Below, one piece after another: positions 17,257-24,174 of a stretch of 42,168 bases of DNA. The notes beneath the pieces are model-generated. The model did not search any database, had not been told where the DNA came from, and saw nothing but the letters and a program-made list of their open reading frames with translations. Each line of letters starts with the position of its first letter. The first letter of the stretch is position 1. The DNA lies in contig USLK01000008.1 in NCBI GenBank assembly GCA_900555555.1, forward strand, positions 1-42,168, in the 5' to 3' direction. Both the position numbers and the translations under genes were made by a program. The DNA comes from an uncultured Collinsella sp. Its GTDB lineage: Bacteria; Actinomycetota; Coriobacteriia; Coriobacteriales; Coriobacteriaceae.

Positions 17257-18482
17257 CTATTCAAGCCTCAACGCGGTCTTTCCCGTTGCGTTCTCCCAGC
17301 GGGTTATGATCACGTCGCAGTAGTGCGGGTCTAGCTCCATGGACAGGCACCTGCGGCCCATGCCCTCGCACGCCATGAGCGTGGAGCCGGAGCCGCCGAA
17401 CACATCGAGGACGGTGTCGCCCTCCTTGGTGGAGTTCCTTATCAGGTAGGCCATGAGGCCGACGGGCTTCATGGTCGGGTGCTCGGCGTTCACGGATGGC
17501 TTGTCGAACTCCAGGACGGTGCTCTGCTTGCGGTCCGAGTACCAGCTGTGCGCCGCCCCGTCCTTCCAGCCGTAAAGGCACGGCTCGTGACGCCACTGGT
17601 AGTCCTGCCTTCCCAGGGCGAAGGTGTTCTTCGCCCAGACGAGGCATTCCCTCACGGTCATGCCGGAGAGCTCGCAGGCCCTCAGGAAGTTCATGCGCTG
17701 GCTGTCGGCGTGCCAGATGTAGAAGGCGGCGCCGGGGTTCAGCACCTCCATGGCGTTGTCGAAGGCGGAATTGAGGAACGCCACGAAGGCATCGTCGTCA
17801 TCCCACGAGTCGTTCTCGATCACAAGGCCGTCCGTCCTGCGGTGGAGCTGCTTTAACTCGGAAGGCCGCATGTGCTGCCCGAGGGCAACGTTATAGGGAG
17901 GGTCTGTCAGGAGTAAGTCGCAGAACCCCCCCCCACGAGTTTTTCCACGTCCTCGCGGCAGGTCGAGTCGCCGCACATGATCCGGTGCGCGCCCAGCTGC
18001 CATATCTCGCCCTTCTTGGCCCTGCACTCGACGACCTCCGGGACCTCGTCCTCCTCAACGTCCACGTCCTCGATGGCATCTCCGAGGGAGTCCGCGAATC
18101 CGAAGTCCGCCATGTCGAACTCGTCCGCCAGGACATCCAGCTCATATGCCAGCATGTCCTCGTCGAAGCCGGTCATCATGGTGGTCTGGTTGTCCGCCAG
18201 GGTCAGGGCGCGGCGCTGCGCGTCGGTGAGGTCGTCCACGAAGATGCACGGGACCTCCTCCATCCCCAGGTTCCTCGCCGCCGTGGTGCGGGCGTGCCCG
18301 GCCACGATCTCGGCGATGCCGTCCTCGTTGTGCCAGGCTATGACGGGGTTCCTGAAGCCGAACTCCCTGATGGATGCCTCGACCGCATCTATCTGCTCCC
18401 GAGTGTGGAGCTTCGCGTTGTTGTCGTAGGGCTTCAGCTCCCCTATTGGGATTCTCACTACCTCAAGCTCGCTGATTCTCAT
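17257..18482 (-). CDS. ParB-like/DNA methyltransferase fusion, frame-broken at G9 tract
   Basis: Read as one gene of about 408 codons. First part (18482-17907): ParB/sulfiredoxin-type domain with IVAGHARTTAARNLG and LTLADNQTT, then the link QLGAHRIMCGDST. Second part (to 17257, another frame): beta-class adenine/cytosine-N4 methyltransferase with TDPPYNV, HPTMKPVGL and LDVFGGSGST. The break is at a run of nine G (coding strand, 17934-17926): as written, the ParB frame stops at 17907. One added G, two removed, or a -1 ribosomal slip restores the fusion. This family is normally one polypeptide. It would methylate phage DNA, possibly against host restriction. Confidence 0.8.
17926..17934 (-). 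repeat. Nine-G homopolymer inside the ParB-methyltransferase gene
   Basis: Nine consecutive C on the given strand, G9 on the coding strand, between the codons for the ParB end (KLVGG) and the methyltransferase start (FCDLLL). Such tracts slip during replication and switch methyltransferase genes on and off in other bacteria; a G GGG GGG run also allows -1 ribosomal slippage. Confidence 0.9.
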
Positions 18483-18485
18483 CTG

Positions 18486-18626
18486 CTACCCCGCAATCGT
18501 CCGGATGAGCCATGCGATCAGGGCGACAAGGCCCGCGTCGATGGCGATGCAGACGAGGGCTGCGGTCACGCAGCCGAACGCGCCCGTCACCTCGCCCCTC
18601 ATCGCGCTCCAGTCATGCTTTCTCAT
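18486..18626 (-). CDS. Small membrane protein
   Basis: 46 aa, not found by long-ORF criteria. The start ATG overlaps the previous stop (TGATG). The N-terminus is polar (MRKHDWSAMRGE); residues 15-42 form one hydrophobic helix (FGCVTAALVCIAIDAGLVALIAW). It ends 3 bases before the ParB start. Codon use has G/C third positions like its neighbours. Function unknown. Confidence 0.6.
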   Translation of the reverse strand: MRKHDWSAMRGEVTGAFGCVTAALVCIAIDAGLVALIAWLIRTIAG

Positions 18627-18787
18627 CAGCACTCATCGTCCTCTCTCGTGAACTCGCACCGGTGGTCGGTGCACCATCCCCATTCGCATCCGCTGGGGCA
18701 CCTCTCCCAGAACTCGCAGTCCCGGCACTTGATGGTCGGTTCCGGATCTGGCTCGACCCAGTCCTCGTCCCGCAACCCGAAGCTCAT
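18626..18787 (-). CDS. Small cysteine-rich protein
   Basis: 53 aa with seven Cys and one His in the last 35 residues: KCRDCEFWERCPSGCEWGW then CTDHRCEF. The spacing CxxC, C-x3-C and C-x4-C suggests a small zinc-binding fold. Start ATGA overlaps the upstream stop. Similar tiny zinc proteins are common in early regions of phages. Function unknown. Confidence 0.65.
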   Translation of the reverse strand: MSFGLRDEDWVEPDPEPTIKCRDCEFWERCPSGCEWGWCTDHRCEFTREDDEC

Positions 18788-19014
18788 TTATCCTCCCTTG
18801 GTGAGAAGCGGCAGTAGTTGCCACCCCGCACATCAATGGCGTCTCCATACCTGATGAAAACGCACTCTGTCTTGTCAATATGCTCGATGTAAGCCGGGCA
18901 ACGGCAGTGAACGTGCCCGAAATCAAAGCTCCTATGAGCACATCGAGCGCACGGCGGGATAAGTCGCATCCGCACGGACCTGATCGGATGTCGAAGCCAG
19001 AACGGGGCTCTCAT
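18784..19014 (-). CDS. Cysteine-rich hypothetical protein
   Basis: 76 aa. CARCAHRSFDFGHVHCRCPAY contains four Cys and two His that could bind zinc; a basic N-terminus (MRAPFWLRHPIRSVRMR) precedes. The end reads CVFIRYGDAIDVRGGNYCRF. Overlaps both neighbours by ATGA-type junctions, so it belongs to the early operon. Unrecognised; probably a small zinc protein. Confidence 0.6.
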   Translation of the reverse strand: MRAPFWLRHPIRSVRMRLIPPCARCAHRSFDFGHVHCRCPAYIEHIDKTECVFIRYGDAIDVRGGNYCRFSPREDK

Positions 19015-19277
19015 CGTGCATCCCCCTTTGCCAAAGCCGCCTTGAGCCGGGTGTTCTCGGCCTCAAGCTCCCTGCATCTATCCAAAAGCCGCTTGTTGTC
19101 CGCGATGGTGACCTTCCATGCGGATGGGTCGATGAGGTCGGCAAGGTAGAGCACCGTCACATCCCGGCCAGGCGTCCCCAGCGCGTCGAACAGCTGGGGC
19201 CAGCTCACGTTGGTTGACGTGACGAGCTCGGCGAGCATGTCCGAAACCCGCCTGCGCTCCTCGATACTCGGTGTCAT
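19011..19277 (-). CDS. Hypothetical early protein with C-terminal coiled coil
   Basis: 88 aa. N-terminal RRRVSDMLAEL-type helix, a middle LFDALGTPGRDVTVLYLADLIDP and a C-terminal leucine-zipper-like heptad (NKRLLDRCRELEAENTRLKAALAK). Start overlaps the upstream stop (ATGA). The end is reminiscent of small DNA-binding or scaffold proteins, but no known domain is recognised. Confidence 0.6.
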   Translation of the reverse strand: MTPSIEERRRVSDMLAELVTSTNVSWPQLFDALGTPGRDVTVLYLADLIDPSAWKVTIADNKRLLDRCRELEAENTRLKAALAKGDAR

Positions 19278-19957
19278 TCGGCCACCTCCACCTTTGCGAG
19301 CGCCTTGGCGCGGCGGATGAGGTCAATTACGCGATCTTGAAGGCTATCCCCGCTCCGCTTGAAGTCGCTTGGCGAGAAGTCTCCGAAGTTGCAAGCGATG
19401 ATTTGCCTGATGCTCTCCGCGTCCTCCTCAAGGCGCTCCCAGCTGTCGGGGCGGGTGTGGGTGAGATGTGTGTTGTAGAAGCTTAGGCATGCACCGTTCG
19501 CGGACCGAGTTCTGACCCATCCGCTCTCATCGTCAATCTCCTCGACCACCAGCTCGTCGTATATGCCGATGCAGTGCCACACCGTGTCTCCGAGCTTGAT
19601 CTCCACCCCGTCGGCGCCCAAGACGCTTTGGACGGGGCGCTTGACGCGCTGCCCCTGTTCGTACTGATTCGACCGGCACTCGTCGTCGCAGAGCACGAAA
19701 TAGCCGTCCATCGCCGTGATTGACTCGACCTCTATCTCGGTTTCGTCGTTGTACGCCGAGGCGTAATGGACCTTATCGCCAGGCATCACGAGCTCGCCGT
19801 CCTCGAACCTGGGCCACATGTCGAGGATGCGGCGCTCCTTCTCGGTCAAGCCTCCAGGGCACCGCTGCAATTCCGCACTCACCTCGTCTTTTGCAATTTC
19901 TCTGACAATATGCGCAAGATCTATGCCAGCCGCTCTTACGCTCTCGTTTACGGCCAT
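19274..19957 (-). CDS. Hypothetical protein with SH3-like beta repeats
   Basis: 227 aa from the second of two adjacent ATGs, which is better spaced from GGAGG. The middle has two beta repeats, GDKVHYASAY...VESITAMDGYFVLCDDE and LGDTVWHCIGIYDELVVEEID, each beginning with a GD-V motif, followed by DSWERLEEDA and a helical end. The two beta blocks suggest tandem SH3-like domains. This kind of protein recurs in actinobacterial gut prophages. Function unknown. Confidence 0.55.
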   Translation of the reverse strand: MAVNESVRAAGIDLAHIVREIAKDEVSAELQRCPGGLTEKERRILDMWPRFEDGELVMPGDKVHYASAYNDETEIEVESITAMDGYFVLCDDECRSNQYEQGQRVKRPVQSVLGADGVEIKLGDTVWHCIGIYDELVVEEIDDESGWVRTRSANGACLSFYNTHLTHTRPDSWERLEEDAESIRQIIACNFGDFSPSDFKRSGDSLQDRVIDLIRRAKALAKVEVAE

Positions 19958-19969
19958 CATTCCTCCCGC

Positions 19970-20314
19970 CTAACACGATCCCCTGTAAAGCCCGGCAAGC
20001 TTCAGCCGCCTCAATGCAGCGCGCTGCTTTGCGTTGGGCTCTCCGACCACCCGACTTTCCCAAACGGCGATGCATCCAAGCTCGCGGCAAAGCCACTCAA
20101 TGACGCCGTAGGGAGGGATGCGCCCCCAAGCCTCCAAATCGGTCTCAAACCCCTCGCGATCCATGAATCGCTCCAACAGCCACCTCTGATGGCTGGGAAC
20201 GGCGTAGCGAATGACGCCATCCCGGTCTATGCAGAACTCCAAGTAGTGGACGAAGGCGCCCTTGTGGGTCTCAATGTCGAAAGGGCCTCGCAGAATCTCG
20301 CTAGGGTCTCTCAT
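19970..20314 (-). CDS. Hypothetical early protein
   Basis: 114 aa. Acidic N-terminal half (FDIETHKGAFVHYLEFCID), then a helical region and a basic C-terminus (AKQRAALRRLKLAGLYRG). Overlaps the Lar-type gene by 14 bases. No recognised domain. Confidence 0.55.
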   Translation of the reverse strand: MRDPSEILRGPFDIETHKGAFVHYLEFCIDRDGVIRYAVPSHQRWLLERFMDREGFETDLEAWGRIPPYGVIEWLCRELGCIAVWESRVVGEPNAKQRAALRRLKLAGLYRGSC

Positions 20315-20519
20315 TTGGAATCACCGCCCGTGCATATTGAGCCGACCGGGTATTCCATTTGACAACCGCCTCATCTTCGGACTTCCACCAATTGCCGGGC
20401 GTCCCGGCGGGGCATCCCTCGACGTCGTCGCAGCACGCGGCGAACATGGTCCCGTACACGCTCGCGTTCTCGGCCATGTGCGCCTTGCCCCCGCAGAAGG
20501 GGCACTCCTTGAGCTCCAT
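20301..20519 (-). CDS. Lar-family restriction alleviation-like protein
   Basis: 72 aa. Starts ELKECPFCGGKAHM and has VVKWNTRSAQ, with CC and C between: the CPFCGG...WNTR frame of the Lar family, zinc-ribbon proteins that modulate type I restriction in Rac-type prophages. Many phage homologues are unstudied, so the anti-restriction role is by family only. Lies beside the phage lipoprotein gene. Confidence 0.75.
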   Translation of the reverse strand: MELKECPFCGGKAHMAENASVYGTMFAACCDDVEGCPAGTPGNWWKSEDEAVVKWNTRSAQYARAVIPNERP

Positions 20520-20523
20520 GCGA

Positions 20524-20925
20524 TTACTCCTTAGCCGTGATCTTCACGCCCGGCAGGAACTCTGGCATGAAGTTCAGCTCGTAGCTGTACTTGTCGACAT
20601 CGCTGCCGGAGATGTCCTCCACCGTGTAGGTCGTGAACTGGTTGAGGTAGACGAAGTGCTTTTGATACTCGCCGTTCTCAAGCTCGCAGATGACCTGCAG
20701 TTCGTTCGTGTCCGGATCGGTTTGGATAGCAAACGTCCCCGTCATCTGCAGGAGAACCTTGTCGGAGAGCGTGTTGATCACCGTCAGCCGTCGCACGGCG
20801 TTGAAGTTGTCCGCCTCTTGGGAGACGTTCCAACTGACCTTGTCCTTCTCCGTGCATCCGGTGAGGCCGATGGTCGAAGCGGCCATGGCGACCGCCAGCG
20901 CGCAGGCGACAATCTTTCGTTTCAT
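20524..20925 (-). CDS. Phage beta-sandwich lipoprotein
   Basis: 133 aa from the ATG at 20925. Signal peptide MKRKIVACALAVAMAASTIG followed by the lipobox LTGC, so the mature protein is lipid-anchored outside the membrane. The mature part begins TEKDKVSWNVSQEADNFN, a phrase typical of small phage lipoproteins found in many prophages (beta-sandwich type), with SDKVLLQMTG and KHFVYLNQF later. Such proteins may block superinfection by acting at the surface; untested here. Confidence 0.75.
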   Translation of the reverse strand: MKRKIVACALAVAMAASTIGLTGCTEKDKVSWNVSQEADNFNAVRRLTVINTLSDKVLLQMTGTFAIQTDPDTNELQVICELENGEYQKHFVYLNQFTTYTVEDISGSDVDKYSYELNFMPEFLPGVKITAKE

Positions 20926-20927
20926 AT

Positions 20928-21065
20928 CTATTCCAATCCGCCTAGAAGCACCAGCAGCAGCAAACCAGCCGCCAGCAGCTTCACGAGCTCGTAAATCTTG
21001 CAGGCGATGGCCGCTGGTAGGGTCAAGGCGGCGACTATGGCCAAGACCACCGCTATCCTTCGCAT
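20928..21065 (-). CDS. Small hydrophobic protein upstream of the lipoprotein
   Basis: 45 aa, too short for ordinary ORF lists. Start has GAGGAGG six bases upstream, overlapping the previous gene's end by 13 bases. Sequence has two hydrophobic parts: residues 4-20 (IAVVLAIVAALTLPAAI) and 27-43 (LVKLLAAGLLLLVLLGG). It ends two bases before the lipoprotein start, so the two are probably made together. Could be a membrane partner; function unknown. Confidence 0.65.
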   Translation of the reverse strand: MRRIAVVLAIVAALTLPAAIACKIYELVKLLAAGLLLLVLLGGLE

Positions 21066-21511
21066 GCATCCTCCTCATACGGGCGCTTTACCTCGCGCCC
21101 CTTGTTGTCGACGTACCAGATGAACACCGGCGCCCCGGTGTAGGGCCTCCGGTAGTTGTAGCGCCACTCCCGGACCTCGAACACATCCTGGAGCGGCGCC
21201 CAGCGGGCCGCCCAGCACCTATCCCACACGACGTGGTAGTCGAGCGTGCGGTCGAAAAGCCCGACCATCATCGGAGGGCAGGCTTGGAGCCTCGGCACCG
21301 GCCTCGCCCCGTAGAAGTACTCAAGGCATTTCGCACGGTCGAAGGCCTCCGCGGTGCCGAACAGCCCGTAAAGCTCCTCGACCATCGGGCGAACCCTCGC
21401 CTCGTCGCATCCACGTGACACGAGATGGGACACGCAACGCTCCAGCGGGCTCGGCTCGCGCTCCCTCGGGAACAGGTCGAGCGCCATCTGGCCGGGGACG
21501 ACGCCGATCAC
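21053..21511 (-). CDS. Hypothetical early protein
   Basis: 152 aa from a GTG that overlaps the upstream stop. A MALDLFP-type motif lies near the N-terminus, followed by helices to residue 60, then aromatic-rich sequence with many Trp/Tyr (VVWDRCWAARWAPLQDVF, REWRYNYRRPYTG). The first ten residues, PGQMALDLFPRE, resemble beta-sliding-clamp binding motifs (QLxLF) but this is only a resemblance. No known family recognised. Confidence 0.55.
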   Translation of the reverse strand: MIGVVPGQMALDLFPREREPSPLERCVSHLVSRGCDEARVRPMVEELYGLFGTAEAFDRAKCLEYFYGARPVPRLQACPPMMVGLFDRTLDYHVVWDRCWAARWAPLQDVFEVREWRYNYRRPYTGAPVFIWYVDNKGREVKRPYEEDACEG

Positions 21512-21780
21512 CTCGAGGCCCCCTTGATGAGCGACCGCGCCTCGGGGACGCTCACCTCCATGGCCCTTGCGATCTCATCGACGCTGCATCCGGCGCGCTT
21601 CATGCGCTGCGCGTGCTTCTCGCGCTGATACCTGCTCATCCCGATGCCGCCGGAGACGCCCGCCGCCCGCAGGGCCTTGTGCATCTCAATGCGCTTGCGG
21701 TTCGCTCCGGAGAAGTCGCGGTTCGCCTCGAGCTCGTCGATTTCCGCTCGATACCGCTCGATGATCTCAGGCCCCTCCAT
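21508..21780 (-). CDS. Helix-turn-helix-like early protein
   Basis: 90 aa, all helical. The C-terminal part AGCSVDEIARAMEVSVPEARSLIKGA fits a helix-turn-helix of the sigma-70 region 4/resolvase type, suggesting DNA binding. The N-terminal IDELEANRDFSGANRKR is a helical hairpin. Follows the coiled-coil gene by 2 bases. Likely early regulator or small DNA-binding protein. Confidence 0.55.
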   Translation of the reverse strand: MEGPEIIERYRAEIDELEANRDFSGANRKRIEMHKALRAAGVSGGIGMSRYQREKHAQRMKRAGCSVDEIARAMEVSVPEARSLIKGASR

Positions 21781-21782
21781 GG

Positions 21783-22160
21783 CTAATCCTCCGATTCCTC
21801 TGCTAGGCGCTCGTTGTAGGCCTCAAGGAACTCCGGTTCGAACTCCTCCACGAACTGCGTCTTGGAGATTCCCTTGGGCAGGGAGTAACCGAGCAGGCAC
21901 ATCAAGCACCAGTCCTTGAAGGGCACGAAGGCATCGCCGTCCTTCAGATCCCGGTAAAGGCCCGTGCAGGACTTGAAAAGTCGGACTCGGCCCTCGTTGT
22001 AGATGACCTGACGCACCGGGTCGGGCTGCGCCTCAAGGCGCTCCCTGAGAAGCTGGTTCTCGGCCTCAAGGCGCTCGACCTCATCGTTGAGCGTCAGGAC
22101 CGCCTCCTGGGCGCCCTCAAGCTCGGCAAGCACGTACTCCTCGCAGGTGTTGAATTCCAT
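21783..22160 (-). CDS. Hypothetical protein with N-terminal coiled coil
   Basis: 125 aa. Residues 10-45 form a Leu/Glu heptad coiled coil (VLTLNDEVERLEAENQLLRERLE); the rest is mixed, with CTGLYRDLKDGDAFVPF. Possibly a dimeric early protein. No recognised family. Confidence 0.55.
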   Translation of the reverse strand: MEFNTCEEYVLAELEGAQEAVLTLNDEVERLEAENQLLRERLEAQPDPVRQVIYNEGRVRLFKSCTGLYRDLKDGDAFVPFKDWCLMCLLGYSLPKGISKTQFVEEFEPEFLEAYNERLAEESED

Positions 22161-22161
22161 T

Positions 22162-22611
22162 TCAGTTCCCTTCTCTGATCTCGATCAATCGACCGTGTTT
22201 CCTGTCTTCGATTCGCCAGAAGCCGAATCCGTAAAGCTCCTCGGCGTGAGGCCCCCACTGCTCTAGGAGGATTCCGTCCCACCACCACCGCTCATACTGC
22301 GGGTCATCCCACATCCAACGGGCCGTGAGCGCGGAGCCGCCGTGGAACCCGTTGTGGCACCCCGTAGTGCCTGAGCCGCACAGCGCGAAGAGCGGGGAGC
22401 GCAGGAGCCACGTCCTGTCCGGGGTCACGAGCGCGAAGCGGTCGCCGAGCCTCCTCGGCGCGACGTGGTGGCAGTTGGTGGCGGGCCGATGGCAGATGCA
22501 GCACCGCTCCGCCGTTCTCTCGTAGCCCGAGCCGCCCGTGTACCTCGCCCCCACGTGGGGCTTGCCGTACAACTCGGCACGTTCCAGGGAAAGCCCCCTC
22601 AGCTGGCTCAT
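22162..22611 (-). CDS. HNH-like nuclease of the early region
   Basis: 149 aa from the ATG at 22611, which overlaps the helicase loader stop (ATGA); the longer frame to 22710 is rejected. Zinc/HNH-type motifs: CCICHRPATNCHHVAPRRLG and later CGSGTTGCHNGFHGG. The paired CxxC...HH and C...H spacing is that of HNH recombination-type (NinG-like) endonucleases. May act in phage recombination with the RusA and ERF proteins. Confidence 0.6.
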   Translation of the reverse strand: MSQLRGLSLERAELYGKPHVGARYTGGSGYERTAERCCICHRPATNCHHVAPRRLGDRFALVTPDRTWLLRSPLFALCGSGTTGCHNGFHGGSALTARWMWDDPQYERWWWDGILLEQWGPHAEELYGFGFWRIEDRKHGRLIEIREGN

Positions 22612-23186
22612 GGTCGGCACTTCACCCTCCAATCCTCGCCTGCGACCTCGATGATCCGGCAGGAGCCTATGACCCTCGATGCCAAGCGCTTGCCGGGGAC
22701 CTCGCCCCATGAGTTCGAGAGAACCCCGATCCGCACGTTGCTGGTGAAGATGGTCGGAAGCCCGGCCTTGACGCGCTCGTCGACGAGCACCGAGAGCTTC
22801 TCGATGGCGGTCTCGGTCGGCCTCTCCATGCCGAAGTCATCCAGGGCCAGAAGCGGGATGCGGCACGCCCTGTCGAGCGCGTGTTTGTCGCCGTCCCTCT
22901 CGAAGCCCGCGTAGATCTCCTCCATGAGCTTGGGCGCCGACACGAGACGGGCCTTGCCGCCGGCATCGACCCACATGCGCACGGCGCAGGACGCGGCGTA
23001 GGTCTTGCCGCGCCCGGACTCCCCGTGCACGTACGCCCCGACCCCTTCCTTGGCCAACTCGTAGAGCCTGTGGCCGAGCTCGCAATCGGCGCGGGCGTAC
23101 TCCCCGACAAGGCCCGCCGCGCAGAGCTTCGACGCCCGAATCTTTGCCATGGCCTCGGCCCTCGCGTCAGAAATCGCTGTACTCAT
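22608..23186 (-). CDS. DnaC-like helicase loader (AAA+ ATPase)
   Basis: 192 aa. Walker A GESGRGKT (55-62), Walker B LLALDDFG (112-119), sensor-1 TIFTSN (145-150) and arginine finger region RLASRV (167-172) place it with DnaC/DnaI-type loaders. It loads the host replicative helicase at the phage origin together with the replisome organizer encoded just upstream (the two overlap by 20 bases). Size is normal for phage loaders. Confidence 0.85.
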   Translation of the reverse strand: MSTAISDARAEAMAKIRASKLCAAGLVGEYARADCELGHRLYELAKEGVGAYVHGESGRGKTYAASCAVRMWVDAGGKARLVSAPKLMEEIYAGFERDGDKHALDRACRIPLLALDDFGMERPTETAIEKLSVLVDERVKAGLPTIFTSNVRIGVLSNSWGEVPGKRLASRVIGSCRIIEVAGEDWRVKCRP

Positions 23187-23815
23187 TCCGCGCCCCCTTC
23201 CTGCAATCCTTCACGATCCAGTTCCTCGCGGCCGCCTTCCAGTCCTTCATCGGGCTCCTACCGACCATCCACCCCTTGCTGGCGTAGAAGTCGACGAACT
23301 TGCCCCCGGAGAACCCCGAGGGGTCGTAGCCGTTCTCCCGGCACCACTCCTCCGCGTATGCGTCCGCCTCCTCCGGGGTGGGCGGCTTGAAGCGCTTGCG
23401 CTTCACCACCTCTGGTTTGGATTGGATTGGACTGGCTTGGTCTGGTTTGGGTTCGGCATCTTCCAAAGACCCCTTTCCGCTCTCGCAAAGGGGGGTTTCG
23501 GCATCACCCAAAGCGGGGTTTGGCGATTCGCAAAGGGGGGGTTTTGGCTTCGCTAAAGGGTGGTTTCTCTTCATCCGAAGCCGCCTTTTTGTTACCTCGA
23601 CCCCCGCTTTTTCCGTTGCTCCTGCACGTCTTGGAGTTGGCGATGTCCTCGCGCAGGCTCTCGAAGATGGCGTCGAGCGGCCACTCCAACTCCGGCTCCT
23701 CGCCGTAGGTCCCATACCGGACCAAGGCCCAGAGGAGCGTGCCGCGCAGCTCCTCCGGGACCTTGGCCACCGTGTCGGTGAGCTTCGGGAACCACGTGAA
23801 CTTAGTTCCCTCCAT
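23167..23815 (-). CDS. Replisome organizer-like protein, frame-broken at C7 tract
   Basis: Read as one ~215-codon gene. The first part (23815-~23535) starts MEGTKFTWFPKLTDTVAKVP; the end (to 23167) has KRKRFKPPTPEEADAYAEEW, FVDFYASKGWMVG and MKDWKAAARNW, typical of phage replication initiation proteins that pair with DnaC-type loaders. Between them is a Pro/Ser/Glu linker. At C7 (coding strand, 23541-23535) the frame changes by +1; as written the first frame stops at 23504. With six C the two parts join and the linker reads AKTPLCES, matching a second copy AETPLCES downstream. A phase change, a +1 shift or a sequencing error are all possible. Confidence 0.7.
23412..23451 (-). repeat. Pentanucleotide tandem repeat in replisome organizer linker
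   Basis: Eight units of the form YTGGN on the given strand (CTGGT, three TTGGA, CTGGC, TTGGT, CTGGT, TTGGG) in the coding region. Five is not a multiple of three, so loss or gain of a unit shifts the frame. Confidence 0.75.
23452..23566 (-). repeat. Imperfect ~24-base repeats with C6/C7 tracts in linker
   Basis: On the coding strand, four to five degenerate units of about eight codons follow each other (pattern x-P-x-L-x-[E/D]-[S/A]), each starting with AAA(C)CCC. Two units have C runs of 7 (23541-23535) and 6 (23495-23490). Slipped pairing can change unit or run length. Confidence 0.65.
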
Positions 23816-23817
23816 GC

Positions 23818-24165
23818 CTAGCGCTCCTTGGAGGCGAGGCCGGGCGTGTAGGCGACCTCGGCGCCGTTTCCGGTGTAGATGGTCGTGAGGATGTGGTCAT
23901 AGCGAGCGGCCTTCACCTCGGGGTGGTCGGCGAGGTAGCACATGAGCACACGGCGCATGCGCTTCACGTTGTAGACCTGCTTAGGCTCCTCGACTCCGCG
24001 CTTGCGGTGGGTCTCGACGTTCACGAGGACGTGGCAGCCGGACTCGTCGATGCAGAGGGCGTCGGCCTTCCCCTCGTCGCACTCGTATCCCGTCATGTCG
24101 ACGCTCTTAAAGTCCTTGCTCAGAAGAAACTCCTTGGCGATCAGCTCGCCGATGTCGTAACGCAT
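23818..24165 (-). CDS. Hypothetical protein with YraN-like nuclease fold
   Basis: 115 aa. The middle ADALCIDESGCHVLVNVETHRKRG, then EPKQVYNVKRMRRVLMCYLAD, follows the layout of UPF0102/YraN proteins (Asp-x-x-...-VFVEVKxR... and basic helix), a restriction-endonuclease-like fold. The usual VEVK is VNVETHR here, so the catalytic lysine is missing or moved. It sits between SSB and the replisome organizer. Function uncertain. Confidence 0.45.
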   Translation of the reverse strand: MRYDIGELIAKEFLLSKDFKSVDMTGYECDEGKADALCIDESGCHVLVNVETHRKRGVEEPKQVYNVKRMRRVLMCYLADHPEVKAARYDHILTTIYTGNGAEVAYTPGLASKER

Positions 24166-24174
24166 GTTCGCTCC

